A stretch of DNA of 64,000 nucleotides from positions 298,500 to 362,499 of the forward strand of contig QLIY01000032.1 of the NCBI GenBank assembly GCA_003260075.1, read 5' to 3'. Below the pieces are notes generated by a model. The model saw only the letters and a list, made by a program, of their open reading frames with translations, did not search any database and had not been told where the DNA came from. The position numbers and the translations under genes were made by a program. This document shows, piece by piece, positions 35,717 to 49,750 of this stretch; position 1 is the first letter of the stretch; every line of letters begins with the position of its first letter. The DNA is from Phallusia mammillata (taxonomy: Eukaryota > Chordata > Ascidiacea > Phlebobranchia > Ascidiidae).

Positions 35717-38700
35717 CTAATAAGCCAATGCGTTGTAAGGTGGAGGTTTAATAGACCCATGTTCTGTAGATTCTCTTGATCTTTCGCGTGACTCTTCGCT
35801 ACTGAACAATGACGGGCTATCGACGCTTTCCGATCCACGTCGCGTGTTAGTGGTGTGCTGCTTACTCGCTTCTGCAATGGAAATAAGAATGTGTTAGTTG
35901 GCGTGATTTTATCAGGCAGATCATACAAACCAACATCGCAATGCAAAGTAACATTCAAAAGTTAAAATTATAATAAATTAACAACTGGAATTTACGCATG
36001 CGCATTGTGCAAAAAATCCCAATCTCTTTAGTGATGGTACACTAAACAACACAATCGTTCTGAAAAGCAATATAACTTGGTAATGCTTCGGTGACCGGCT
36101 CGATAAAACGCCTTCAATTGGTCTGGCGTACAGTGATTTGTATATGAGTGTGTCATAATCCCTGTTCTGCAAGAACGCTTCAGGGCTGATCCCAGCTATG
36201 AATTTATGTTCACCTTAACTGAAAAGGGTTTTCACAGATAAAAAGCTGACTGGAAAACACTGGTAAAAAGTAACAGTTTGAAAATTATCTTTAGCTAAAT
36301 TACCTGATTTTCTGTGAACCGAGGAATCAACGCTCTCGTAAGTCGCGCTACCAAATCTCACGTGTTTTTTCCCGCCATCAACTTCTACTTCCGATTTCGT
36401 ATTTGATGACGATTTACTCGTCGCTTTGTCTGACGTCACAGTCGACTCGTGGGGATTCCCCTGCTTATAAAAAGGTTATCGAAGAAGAAGACTTAAAATG
36501 GGGCAGCCAATAATTGTTACTTCTATCTCCTAATTAATAAAAGCGATTATTGTTACATTGCTTACATTGGAATTGTGGTCTGAAATTTGTCAGTGATTTG
36601 CTTTTTTTTAAATCGCGTCTATAGTTCCATTCCATTGTTAGTTGTTGTTATTTAGAAGTGAAACTGTTTGTTAGATGTTGAATAAAAACCGACTCGGACC
36701 ACAAAAATGCAAGTTCACGAGGGAACCGTAGTACAAAACTATTGACTGGCTGTCTATTGACAACAAAACGTCTTTTTCGCAAGACACACTTTGTCATCTA
36801 TCTTGTTTCGCGGCATTATACACACAATTATATATCTTTGATGGCAACATTTAATTTTTCAAGATGAGTAAAACACAATTTTGACCCGAATGTTTTGGGA
36901 GGGTTGCATGTACCAATACTCCAAGCTTATAGCGACAGACACCCACTTTGCCCAGCTTGTTACCGGTCGAAAAATCTGCTTTGCAAAAGTCTTACCGTGG
37001 CATTTGAAGCGTTGTTTAATATGGGCACTGATGCACTTTTGTGATATGTTTTCTCTGAAATGCAATCAACGATATTGAGCAATTGCATTTAGGTTATGCT
37101 GGAAATTTGTAAAAAAAATTTAAAGCAAATATAGTTTCCATTTTTAACCAGTCAAGGTGGGAATAATTTTTGAAGTTAAACTACAAAATAACACTTAAAT
37201 AGGTAACGTTGTGATTAATAAAAATAAAACGTAACACTGGTATAAATAAACAAACACGGTTGACTAACCATCTGGTAGTGTTGATGGTTTTCGTTCGTAA
37301 AAGTTTTCCAAACACAGTAATGAAAATCTTGACCTTTTCTCAATTCTTTCGGTGGCCTGCAATAATCATATGATATTATAACTTTCATAATTACATTGTT
37401 TCAGTTTTATTTAACTTGAGTGAGTAAGATTCTTCCAAAGACCTGATTTGAGTCACAGTTGGAAAATTTCAAGTTCACACAAAAACCACAAGCAACTAAG
37501 GAAATGTTTTTTGAACTGATAAACTTTTTGTTTTGTGACAAATTTATCCTTAATGTATGGTTCGTTTCAGGTGTTTAACTTACACACTATCTATAGTGAA
37601 TTAGTTTTATAGGGCCTCTAGACTGGTCCCACCAACATGCCCTTCCCCCAGCCGTTTTCACCAACACTGCGCCAACCTCACTTTCTTGTGAGCCCCTGTC
37701 ACATAACGCTTCATAATACGGTGTAGCTGCAGAGCGTTCAGCCATTATCCACCAATTGTGCCCTCCACTTTTTTTGTGCTCCATAACGTTTCAACGTTGC
37801 GCAGCTATTTCCGGCTTGGTGTTTGTTTTAGTGCAAATGTGTCGCTATGTTTTCTTTCAACAAGCGAAATTAACTCAACTCAAACACCGAACAACTTTTT
37901 TGCCACTATGACTTGGGCTCTGGGATAAGCAATTAACACCAGGAAAGTACGCGTCAGTCGTTAAAATGGATTACGTATGTTTTCTGTTGGCACTGGAAAC
38001 TAGATCGTGAAAATATTTTATAAATACTTGCTTTCGAAAGTCGAACAAAACGATTTTGTAGCATGATTTCCTCTCTCGCTCTGGTTGCGTTTTCGCATCG
38101 TTTTTCGTCTTCGATTCCTTTGTGAATCTAGTAGTAACAAATACACTCGAGTTGTTCGGGTTTAAATCTCTTATACTAGTGTAAAGGACTACTTGCTAAG
38201 AGATATTCTTTTTTGTTTTTAGAAACAACTGGGTGAATATAAATAACGCTACATAACTCCATTACTCCATAACCATTAGGCTTAGTGGTTTACCTTCTAT
38301 TGACTTTCCAGCAGTGTAACGTAACCCTATTGTAACCACACGGTTGTGGGTTCTAACCCTGCCTCGACATTATGTTTTTAGTAACCAATATAGGTCAGGG
38401 CACTGAAGAGGAAGAAAAAAATCCTGTTGCCACACATTTTTCGGCCTCTTTAAATCACTCTCGTGGGGCCAGATGTAGCCAGCACCATGGGCGTCCGCGA
38501 GGAAAAAACAATGTTATCGTCATATCGCCGTTCGAGAAACGGTATTTTAGAACAAATATCATCTGACAGTGCTACTCACTATTGACAATCCCAATGTAGC
38601 AAAGTAATGCAGTAAACACAATATTATGTATCACTGAAGTATGTGGTGGGTTGGCAAAATATTTCTGACAGAAGTGGGATATGCCTATACCAGTGGTTCT

Positions 38701-40730
38701 CAAACTTTTTTTGGTTGCGACGCCTCTGGAAAAGTTTTCTAGACTTGCGACGCACCAGCAAATAAAAGTTAATGAGGAAACTTATTATTGAAGTTGTGTT
38801 TATTGATACAACAACAAAAAGCCACGAAACGGAATTATTCTGCAACGCCCTTGGAAAGTTGAAACGACGCACCAGGGCGTCGCGACGCACAGTTTGAGAA
38901 CTACTGGCCTATACGAACCTCATTAGATGTAACAAGAGACATTTAATCTGTTTTCTATTCTGTTACAGTTACAGCTTGCATTAGGCGCGTATAACGGGAC
39001 TTTGTTTAGCTGCTGCTGTTTTTTTCGTTTTACCTGTTTTCCAAGGGGGGCACGCACCCCTGCGGACGCCCACGGTAGCCACAATAGTCTAGGGTTGCCA
39101 TACGTCAGGATTTCCCTGACATGTCAGGGAATTTAGTGTTTAAATCTGCGTCAGGGAGAAATGTTAAAATGTACTTAAAAGTCAGGAATTTAAGAATATA
39201 TATACTACGAAATTAATCTACCAACGGAGAAAGTTTCTAGTATTTTGCTACAACCGCGTCCACCATGGAACGTAAAGAGGTAAACTGGCGGCGCGCAAGT
39301 TAACGTACACGGTTACTGTTTCGTTTTGCAGTGTGTTTGCGCGCGTAACAATACCCGTTTGTTACTAGTTGTCTAACAATACGCGTTAAATACAGAAATA
39401 AAAATTCGCGTCTCAAGAAAACACAGCATTCGATGCTACGTGGGGACGTGGGAAATTTCATGTGCTTCAACTGTGTACCTAATATGCAAGGAACTAACTA
39501 ACAATGAAAAGTCGAATGTCGTGAGACATAAAAACGTTTTTACAGTAGCATATTATTTCAAATTTAAAAAGGTCTTTGTGGCTCCCTTTGTTTTTGTTTT
39601 TTTCTGTGTGAAATTAGTCTGAATGTTTTTTAGAGTGGTAAAGGTTGGCGACCCCTGATATATGTGCTTATTGTTTCAAAGATAGTAAGAGTAGTGACCT
39701 TGGCCTAATAAACTTAACTAAACTGAAGCATACACAGAAAGTTAGTTGTCAAGGATCAGAGTACCATATCTAACGTTTTCTCGTGTCGCCGTCCGTGTGA
39801 CTTCCGAATATTCTAAATTTATTCCGGAATAGAAGTGTTTAGATCGCAAAAAATGGTTAACGCAGCGGTTCTCAAACTGGGGTCCGCGGTCCTTTAGGGC
39901 ATTTTGAGGGGACCACGAAAAGGTGGAAGTAATTCTATATCAAAGTGAAAGTGAGAATCGACCGTCTCCATTGCTAAACAATAGGCTTTATTGCATGACA
40001 ACCAACAAAAATGCAATTGTTCGCGCATTTTGTCTTGTCTGTGATGTCAGATTTGGATCATTGTTATGCACAATTTTGCATAACTGGCTAAATTCCTCAA
40101 TCAACTTTCGCTTTTCCGAAATACACATTCAGGCTTACTGACCGCGAGCCCTCGAAATAATGCAAAGGGACCGAAAATGTCTGAGAAAAACTGGGTTAAC
40201 GCAACCAAGATAAATTTTGTCAGGGATTGTGCATCATAAAATATGGCAACCCTACAATAGTCCTAATTCAGGGCTTGACTCTACCAAGTTAAAGAAATCT
40301 AAAAGAAAATGATTCTAAACTCAAAATGATTTGCAAAGGAGACAAGAAGCGCTTCTGCCCATCACAGAAAAATACAATACACACACAAAATGCACGATTT
40401 GCGATGTCGTCCCAAACGCTAGTTTTAAATACTTAAAACGTCTGCTTGACTAGTCCAAATTTTAGTGCTTACCACTTGCAAGCCTTGTCTGACTTTTTGG
40501 TTTTGTACGTTCAGTTGATTAGCTGTTAAAATATTTCTTTCTTCTGGGTTTAGAGACGACCACGACAAGGGTCGTTTACTCCACTGCCGGACACGATTCG
40601 AATTCATATCCAGAAATTCTGCCGGACTGCCAAGTAATATTTTCTGTCCAGCTATAACTGAGAAAGTCATTTTCCACAAACGCCAACATATAATTATGAC
40701 GACATAATGGACAAGGGTTTTACGGTTCAT
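35717..40730 (-). CDS. Unrecognised single-pass membrane protein
   Basis: Six exons on the minus strand, all GT/AG and phase-consistent: 40730-40473, 38664-38580, 38127-38028, 37356-37269, 36460-36304 and 35871-35717, giving 280 residues. Residues 1-28 form a signal peptide (YVVIIICW core). About 70 polar residues follow, then a membrane span at about 97-114 (IVFTALLCYIGIV) and a strong stop-transfer cluster (RNRRRKTMRKRN). The cytoplasmic tail of about 165 residues is Ser/Arg/Glu-rich, with RRGSESVDSPS and a C-terminal PPPYNALAY. PPPY is a classic WW-domain (Nedd4-type ligase) ligand, so trafficking or turnover control is possible. The predicted topology is type I. I recognise no family. The chain of six compatible phases and the membrane layout make it a real gene. 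Exon 1 appears again at 42252-42509, judged an assembly duplicate. Confidence 0.8.
37613..37884. mobile_element. SINE-like repeat, copy 2
   Basis: Longest copy with 53017: starts near 'actggtcccaccaac', shares 'actttcttgtgagc' and 'acggtgtagctgcag', and ends in 'taactcaactcaa'. It lies in the intron between exons 3 and 4 of the membrane-protein gene. Confidence 0.62.
38276..38366 (+). mobile_element. tRNA-derived SINE head
   Basis: Contains an A-box-like TAGGCTTAGTGGTTT at about 38277 and a B-box-like GGGTTCTAACCC at about 38347. The order and direction are those of a Pol III promoter. The spacing is longer than in a tRNA and the arms do not fold well, so it is a SINE or pseudogene. Lies in intron 2 of the membrane-protein gene. 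Confidence 0.5.
38691..38906. mobile_element. hAT-type MITE next to a splice acceptor
   Basis: Ends cagtggttctcaaactttt and 'cagtttgagaactactg'. Perfect 8-bp target duplication gcctatac at 38683-38690 and 38907-38914. Its left duplication starts 18 bp from the exon 2 boundary of the membrane-protein gene (38664), so the branch point of that intron may now lie in transposon sequence. Confidence 0.9.
39090..40254. mobile_element. 1.2-kb composite DNA transposon
   Basis: Terminal inverted repeats tagggttgccata and tatggcaaccct(a), followed inwards by 'tcaggg' motifs on both sides. The 8-bp target duplication caatagtc is at 39082-39089 and 40255-40262. It holds at least one younger hAT-type element (39863-40193) and a solo hAT end near 39640-39657 (ggttggcgacccctg). 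No transposase frame. Lies in intron 1 of the membrane-protein gene. Confidence 0.82.
39863..40193. mobile_element. Nested hAT-type MITE
   Basis: Begins cagcggttctcaaactgggg and ends 'ctgagaaaaactg'. The 8-bp duplication ggttaacg lies on both sides (39855-39862 and 40194-40201). Inserted in the larger element 39090-40254, so it is the younger of the two. Confidence 0.8.
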
Positions 40731-40736
40731 GGTTTC

Positions 40737-41985
40737 GACATAAATCGTAATTTATCTTACATTTTGCAAATTGAAGTAAATAACAAGAAATTTTGTGTTT
40801 TAGTCGTTTCTGCTTTCAGTTTGTGCAATTTAAAAATTTTGTTAAATTCATGAGTTGAATATTGTCACGTCATGTGACAAACAAACTTCACGCGCCAGTA
40901 CACTCACGTGATTAATGGCTCGGATTTGTTGGTGTTCATTCATGAAGAAGTGATTGATGTGTTTTGTTGTTGTTGTTTAACTGCTGTAAGGAAATATGTT
41001 TGTAATTAAGTTAAACTTTTTGGCATGTTAGATACGTTACGTAGTTCACACGAAACGAAACCTATGTGTTTTATTAGTATCTTACCAACGTAAAATGTTT
41101 CTGTCATGTGATTTTGATATGCGTATGGTAGACTATAGAGTTCCTTCGCTTGTTCTGTTTGTGTTTGAGGTTGGTTCAGAGAGCGTTGACAGTTTGAAAC
41201 AGTAAAATCTTGTTTTAGTGTTTTACTGCTTTTATTTATTTTAGCGTGTTTGTTTTAGCAATCATTTTTATTAGACCAAGTATTGCTCATCCAGCAGTTT
41301 TTATTGTAAACAATCGACGTTTCGACGTCCTATACAAGACGTCTTTCGTCTTGCAAGTTATGTCATTATCCTGATGAAGGCGTCTTGTATAGGACGTCGA
41401 AACGTCGATTGTTTACAATAAAAACTGCTGGATGAGCAATACTTGGTCTAATAAAAATGATTGCTAAAACAAACACGCTAAAATAAATAAAAGCAGTAAA
41501 ACACTAAAACAAGATTTTACTGTTTCAAACTGTCAACGCTCTCTGAACCAACCTCAAACACAAACAGAACAAGCGAAGGAACTCTATAGTCTACCATACG
41601 CATATCAAAATCACATGACAGAAACATTTTACGTTGGTAAGATACTAATAAAACACATAGGTTTCGTTTCGTGTGAACTACGTAACGTATCTAACATGCC
41701 AAAAAGTTTAACTTAATTACAAACATATTTCCTTACAGCAGTTAAACAACAACAACAAAACACATCAATCACTTCTTCATGAATGAACACCAACAAATCC
41801 GAGCCATTAATCACGTGAGTGTACTGGCGCGTGAAGTTTGTTTGTCACATGACGTGACAATATTCAACTCATGAATTTAACAAAATTTTTAAATTGCACA
41901 AACTGAAAGCAGAAACGACTAAAACACAAAATTTCTTGTTATTTACTTCAATTTGCAAAATGTAAGATAAATTACGATTTATGTC
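40737..41985. repeat. Giant inverted repeat, 604-bp arms, probable fold-back artefact
   Basis: Positions 40737-41340 are matched in reverse complement by 41382-41985 around a 41-base loop. The right arm ends at an N (41986). In the second copy of this locus after the N, only 69 bp of the arms are inverted (43051-43229). The right arm carries the same variants as the left arm (for example 'ttagcgtg' and 'tgttttagc') rather than those of the second copy, so it was copied from the left arm. It fits a hairpin-read or assembler fold-back seeded on the real 69-bp hairpin. Confidence 0.85.
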
Positions 41986-42251
41986 NAGATAAATTTTGTC
42001 AGGGATTGTGCATCATAAAATATGGCAACCCTACAATAGTCCTAATTCAGGGCTTGACTCTACCAAGTTAAAGAAATCTAAAAGAAAATGATTCTAAACT
42101 CAAAATGATTTGCAAAGGAGACAAGAAGCGCTTCTGCCCATCACAGAAAAATACAATACACACACAAAATGCACGATTTGCGATGTCGTCCCAAACGCTA
42201 GTTTTAAATACTTAAAACGTCTGCTTGACTAGTCCAAATTTTAGTGCTTAC

Positions 42252-42509
42252 CACTTGCAAGCCTTGTCTGACTTTTTGGTTTTGTACGTTCAGTTGATTA
42301 GCTGTTAAAATATTTCTTTCTTCTGGGTTTAGAGACGACCACGACAAGGGTCGTTTACTCCACTGCCGGACACGATTCGAATTCATATCCAGAAATTCTG
42401 CCGGACTGCCAAGTAATATTTTCTGTCCAGCTATAACTGAGAAAGTCATTTTCCACAAACGCCAACATATAATTATGACGACATAATGGACAAGGGTTTT
42501 ACGGTTCAT
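42252..42509 (-). pseudogene. Duplicate of exon 1 of the membrane-protein gene
   Basis: Encodes the same 86 residues as 40473-40730, including the signal peptide and the GTG|GTAAGC donor. No copies of exons 2-6 accompany it. It is most likely the other allele of the same exon rather than a duplicated gene. Confidence 0.75.
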
Positions 42510-43050
42510 GGTTTCGACATAAATCGTAATTTATCTTACATTTTGCAAATTGAAGTAAATAACAAGAAATTTTGTGTTTTAGTCGTTTCTGCTTTCAGTT
42601 TGTGCAATTTAAAAATTTTGTTAAATTCATGAGTTGAATATTGTCACGTCATGTGACAAACAAACTTCACGCGCCAGTACACTCACGTGATTAATGGCTC
42701 GGATTTGTTGGTGTTCATTCATGAAGAAGTGATTGATGTGTTTTGTTGTTGTTGTTTAACTGCTGTAAGGAAATATGTTTGTAATTAAGTTAAACTTTTT
42801 GGCATGTTAGATACGTTACGTAGGTCACACGAAACGAAACCTATGTGTTTTATTAGTATCTTACCAACGTAAAATGTTTCTGTCATGTGATTTTGATATG
42901 CGTATGGTAGACTATAGAGTTCCTTCGCTTGTTCTGTTTGTGTTTGAGGTTGGTTCAGAGAGCGTTGACAGTTTGAAACAGTAAAATCTTGTTTTAGTGT
43001 TTTACTGCTTTTATTTATTTTATCGTGTTTGTTTCAGCAATCATTTTTAT

Positions 43051-43256
43051 TAGACCAAGTATTGCTCATCCAGCAGTTTTTATTGTAAACAATCGACGTT
43101 TCGACGTCCTATACAAGACGTCTTTCGTCTTGCAAGTTATGTCATTATCCTGATGAAGGCGTCTTGTATAGGACGTCGAAACGTCGATTGTTTACAATAA
43201 AAACTGCTGGATGAGCAATACTTGGTCTAACATTATGCCTGGCAGCAATAGCTTAT
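43051..43256 (+). mobile_element. Hairpin element with hammerhead-like core
   Basis: Inverted repeat of 69 bp (43051-43119 and 43161-43229) around a 41-base loop. CTGATGA is at 43150-43156, stem II pairs GGCGTC with GACGTC, and GAAACGTC is at 43178-43185. The tail 'gcctggcagcaatagcttat' is shared with elements at 10182 and 33783. One extra A between CTGATGA and stem II departs from the canonical hammerhead. The zero-loop stem III (ACGT) could only form between two molecules. Confidence 0.6.
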
Positions 43257-43311
43257 TTCAATCATTTTTATATTGTATTGTATTTTGGTTACAGGAACTG
43301 ATGATGCCACN

Positions 43312-43415
43312 TGCTTTTATTTATTTTATCGTGTTTGTTTCAGCAATCATTTTTATATCGTATTGTATTTCGGTTACAGGAACTGATGATGCCACATAGG
43401 CGAAATATATATTCC
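43312..43415 (+). repeat. N-joined partial copy with a further hammerhead-like motif
   Basis: After the N at 43311, sequence matching 43007-43046 and then 43260-43310 is repeated. The repeat continues to CTGATGA (43383-43389), TGCC-ACATA-GGC and GAAA (43402-43405). The first pass breaks off at the N inside the same motif. The motif has a 3-bp stem II and an extra U, so activity is doubtful. Confidence 0.5.
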
Positions 43416-43941
43416 TTCATTTAAAACCGACTGATTCTGTTTAACCAAGGATTTACAGTCTATTGGTTTTAGTGTATTAAAGTTAAAAAGGCAAACAGTG
43501 ATCGTCAGTTTAAGACATGCTGTTGATGGTTTTGATCTATTACTAAAGTTATCATTTTGATCTATCTCATATATGGTTGTTTACAGTTTGGCCTGTTGAT
43601 TGTGCTAACATTTTTATCACTTTATGTTTTCCTTTTATGTTTTTACTTGTACTCATTTGTATCACAAATACAGATAAATAACAAACAATTTAAACTGAAA
43701 ATTAGGTTAAGTTTACAAAAACTAATTGTACATACATGTATTAGAATGAGAAACTGATTATACCCAAGAATTTAAGTGAACTAGGGGTGAATGACTTTGC
43801 AATCTTTGAAGTTTTTTAGTCTATTTAATATATGCTCCTGATGTCTTTATACTGAGTTTTTAGTGATCCATGATTTTATTAATATTATCAACTGTTTGAG
43901 TAATTGTATGTTACCTAATTTTTCCTTTCTGAACTTTTACA
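43416..43941. other. Upstream region of RAB21
   Basis: AT-rich, no TATA box evident. A good splice acceptor (gaacttttacag, ending 43942) lies 51 bp above the ATG. It would join an unseen 5' UTR exon, or receive a spliced leader if this is an ascidian. Confidence 0.4.
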
Positions 43942-43993
43942 GAAATATTAGAGTAAATTACTGTAATTTAAAATTTCTCACATGTGACTGCAA

Positions 43994-47201
<3,208 letters not shown>

Positions 47202-48155
47202 TATCATGAATCTATGTGTTTGATGGCAAAAACTGGAATACTTTGCCCACGCGTGTAACTTCATTCCGGCTTGAAACTAACTCGAATTGTTTGTTTCCTG
47301 GCCTATTATTCATCTATAGAGTCACCTTTTCTTCGTGCACCTGCTTTAAGGCATATTTTTTGATTCCATATCTGATTTTTTACTGTGCATGCATTTAATT
47401 TATTTACTTGAAGTTGGCCAGATGCTCTAATCTTGAAAAGTCCACTGAGACTTCAAAGTGTTGAATGAATTTGAGTGTTGGGAAAATATTGCTGAAATGT
47501 GTGGCAAATATTTATTCAAACAATTTAGGAAAAGTTCGATTTGATTTATACAATCCCTGGGGCATGTGTGGCTCCAATCACCTACTTATCTATTTACTTT
47601 TTTACTAGATACCACAAAACTAAGGTTGTATTATTTCCTGAGATCTCCCGTTCTCCAATTTTTTGGGAATGGAGTCTAACTGATGTACCTGTTGGTAAAA
47701 TTAAAATTACTAAAATGCAATTCTTTTGTTCAAATTTTTTCAGGCTATTCAAGCTTGTTGATACTTTCTTTCTTGTTTCCATTTCTTGCGAATAATACTT
47801 TAATGATTGTATTGTGTATGTAATGCAAAAATAAATTCTATTATGTAAGGTTTTGAGTTTTTCAGAATCAACAAAAGGGCATCTGGTACATTAAATAATA
47901 ACAGAACAGTATTTGTTTGTTGCAGAAAAGCTGAGATGTGGTTTTGTCATTTCCCGACCCTCATCGTTTTTTAATCCATCAGGCGAAGTTTGGGATTTAC
48001 CTTTCGCGTATTGGATTAATTGAACTTACATGTAACAAAGTAATGTGAAAGTTCAGGTTTTCTTTGTAAGTTTATAAGATGGTTTGTACGCTACATAGTT
48101 GATTTTTTACTAAATAAACATGATTTACTATGAACGTTTTAACTTAAATTATTTT

Positions 48156-48401
48156 AGAAAGACTAAACGAAACAAATTTAAAGCTGAAATAATTTTATTC
48201 TGATATTTTAAAGTACTCTGTTAAAGTGTTTTCACATGTTGTACTTCCATTAAACTGCTAAGGGGTGTTATTGCCCCCCCCCCAGAAAGACTAAACGAAA
48301 CAAATTTAAAGCTGAAATAATTTTATTCTGAAATTTTAAAGTACTCTGTTAAAGTGTTTTCACATGTTGCACTTCCATTAAACTGCAGAGGGGTGTTATT
48401 G
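48156..48401. repeat. Direct duplication split by a C-run
   Basis: Block 48156-48273 recurs at 48284-48401 with about four differences; C-run 48274-48283. Lies downstream of RAB21. Confidence 0.82.
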
Positions 48402-49750
48402 TTTTGATTTTGAATAAAACGTGAAGCATAAATGGCAAATTGAGAAGAATGCGAAGGATACGGCTTCCTGGAAAGCTTCCCACTGTAAAGTAAGTGTAAA
48501 CCAAAAGAATCGAAGGACTGTGGAGTTCTGTTTGAGTGAAAAACCACAGGCTAGCTTATTTTGGTCATTACTGCTAACTGCTATACTATAGCCTTGTGCT
48601 ATGACCAGTATGGATAGTATGGCAGCTGCACACCCGAGACTATTTTGTTTCAAGTTTGATTGCACACTTGAACAACCCCTCGAAAAAAGCCTTCGGCAAA
48701 AATTTTCTATTGTTTTCTTGCGTTATTGACAAAACATTAGGCCTGGGCGCTAAATAACTTATGTTTTCCAGATTAGTTACATTAGTTAACCAGTGGTGNG
48801 TTTTCCAGATTAGTTAACCAGTGGCGCAATTGTATTTGACGGTTATTTTGAGATTTTGTTAAATATTTGTAAATCGGTTAGCTTTTTCTTGATAAGGTGC
48901 ACACTTGACTGGTTCGTGCACACCCTAAAATTTCTTCTTGCACACTTGAAAATTCTTCGTGCACACCTGAGATCTCGGCGAAATGTGCCATAAAATCCAA
49001 TGTGGTGCTATGATTGAATTTTGTTTGGGGATGTTTCAAATATTATCCACAAGTCTAAGCGACACAGCAACAACTTGTTAGCGATATATGCTGTGTTAAG
49101 GAAACTTAAACCTGTGGGGGGCGGTCGTTAGTTTGTTGAAATCATGGCCCGAACAAGAACATTGAATCTAAAAGTAAGGCTTGGGGCTTGGTAAACTTTA
49201 CAAAAGTGGGGTTGAAAGTCGCTGTGGTTCCTTCTCGAGAAATTCTTGTTGAGAAATTGTGAAAAAATCGAGTCTCGATTCTCGAGAAATAAAAATTCTC
49301 GCTAGAAGTTATGTCACGTATTATAAACAAAAAGTAAATGCAAAACCTCTTATTACCTGTATTTTTGTTTCAACTCGCCCCCAGATTGTACTGGACAGGT
49401 TACTTTCTTTCTTTGCGCCAAAAAACAGCGATTTTTAATGTGTGTTGCAGTAAACTTTCACCTTTCCCAAGCAGTAATCACGCTTAGTTGCGTTATATTT
49501 ATAACACTGACCTACAGTCGATTCATTTTTTTGCTGGTTTGCTAGCGAATCACTACTCACAATAGCGACTAGAAGCAAAAAAGTGCACATCAAATTTGTT
49601 TGTTTGGTTTTGTTAGAAAATCTGCTTAAATAAAAAAAATTGGAGATTCTCGAGAAATAAAATTTTAATTTCTCGTTTCTCGAGAAACAAAAAAGTGAGA
49701 AAAAGAGGAACCCTACTTCGAACATCCTTAACCAATCAATTGTTTTGCAG
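48402..49750. other. Region between RAB21 and MRPL23
   Basis: A short N-joined duplication of 'gttttccagattagtt' lies around 48767-48830 (N at 48799), so sequence may be missing or doubled here. The missing first exon of MRPL23 should lie in or before this stretch. The ATG at 49144 (MARTRTLNLK, donor AAA|GTAAGG) looks attractive but ends in phase 0, whereas exon 2 needs a donor of phase 2, so it does not join. Confidence 0.5.

Larger units (their letters stand above)
41987..43310. repeat. Second copy of 40208-41530 after an N
   Basis: From 41987 the sequence repeats 40208 onward at a constant offset of 1779 bases, with only a few substitutions, and then continues as new DNA after about 43230. 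This second copy is probably the correct local order, and the first copy plus fold-back is the extra haplotype. Confidence 0.85.

Noticed and set aside
42204-42509. A second gene copy of the signal-peptide protein
   Set aside because: Only exon 1 and its flank are present, at a constant 1779-base offset after an N; assembly duplication is the simpler reading.
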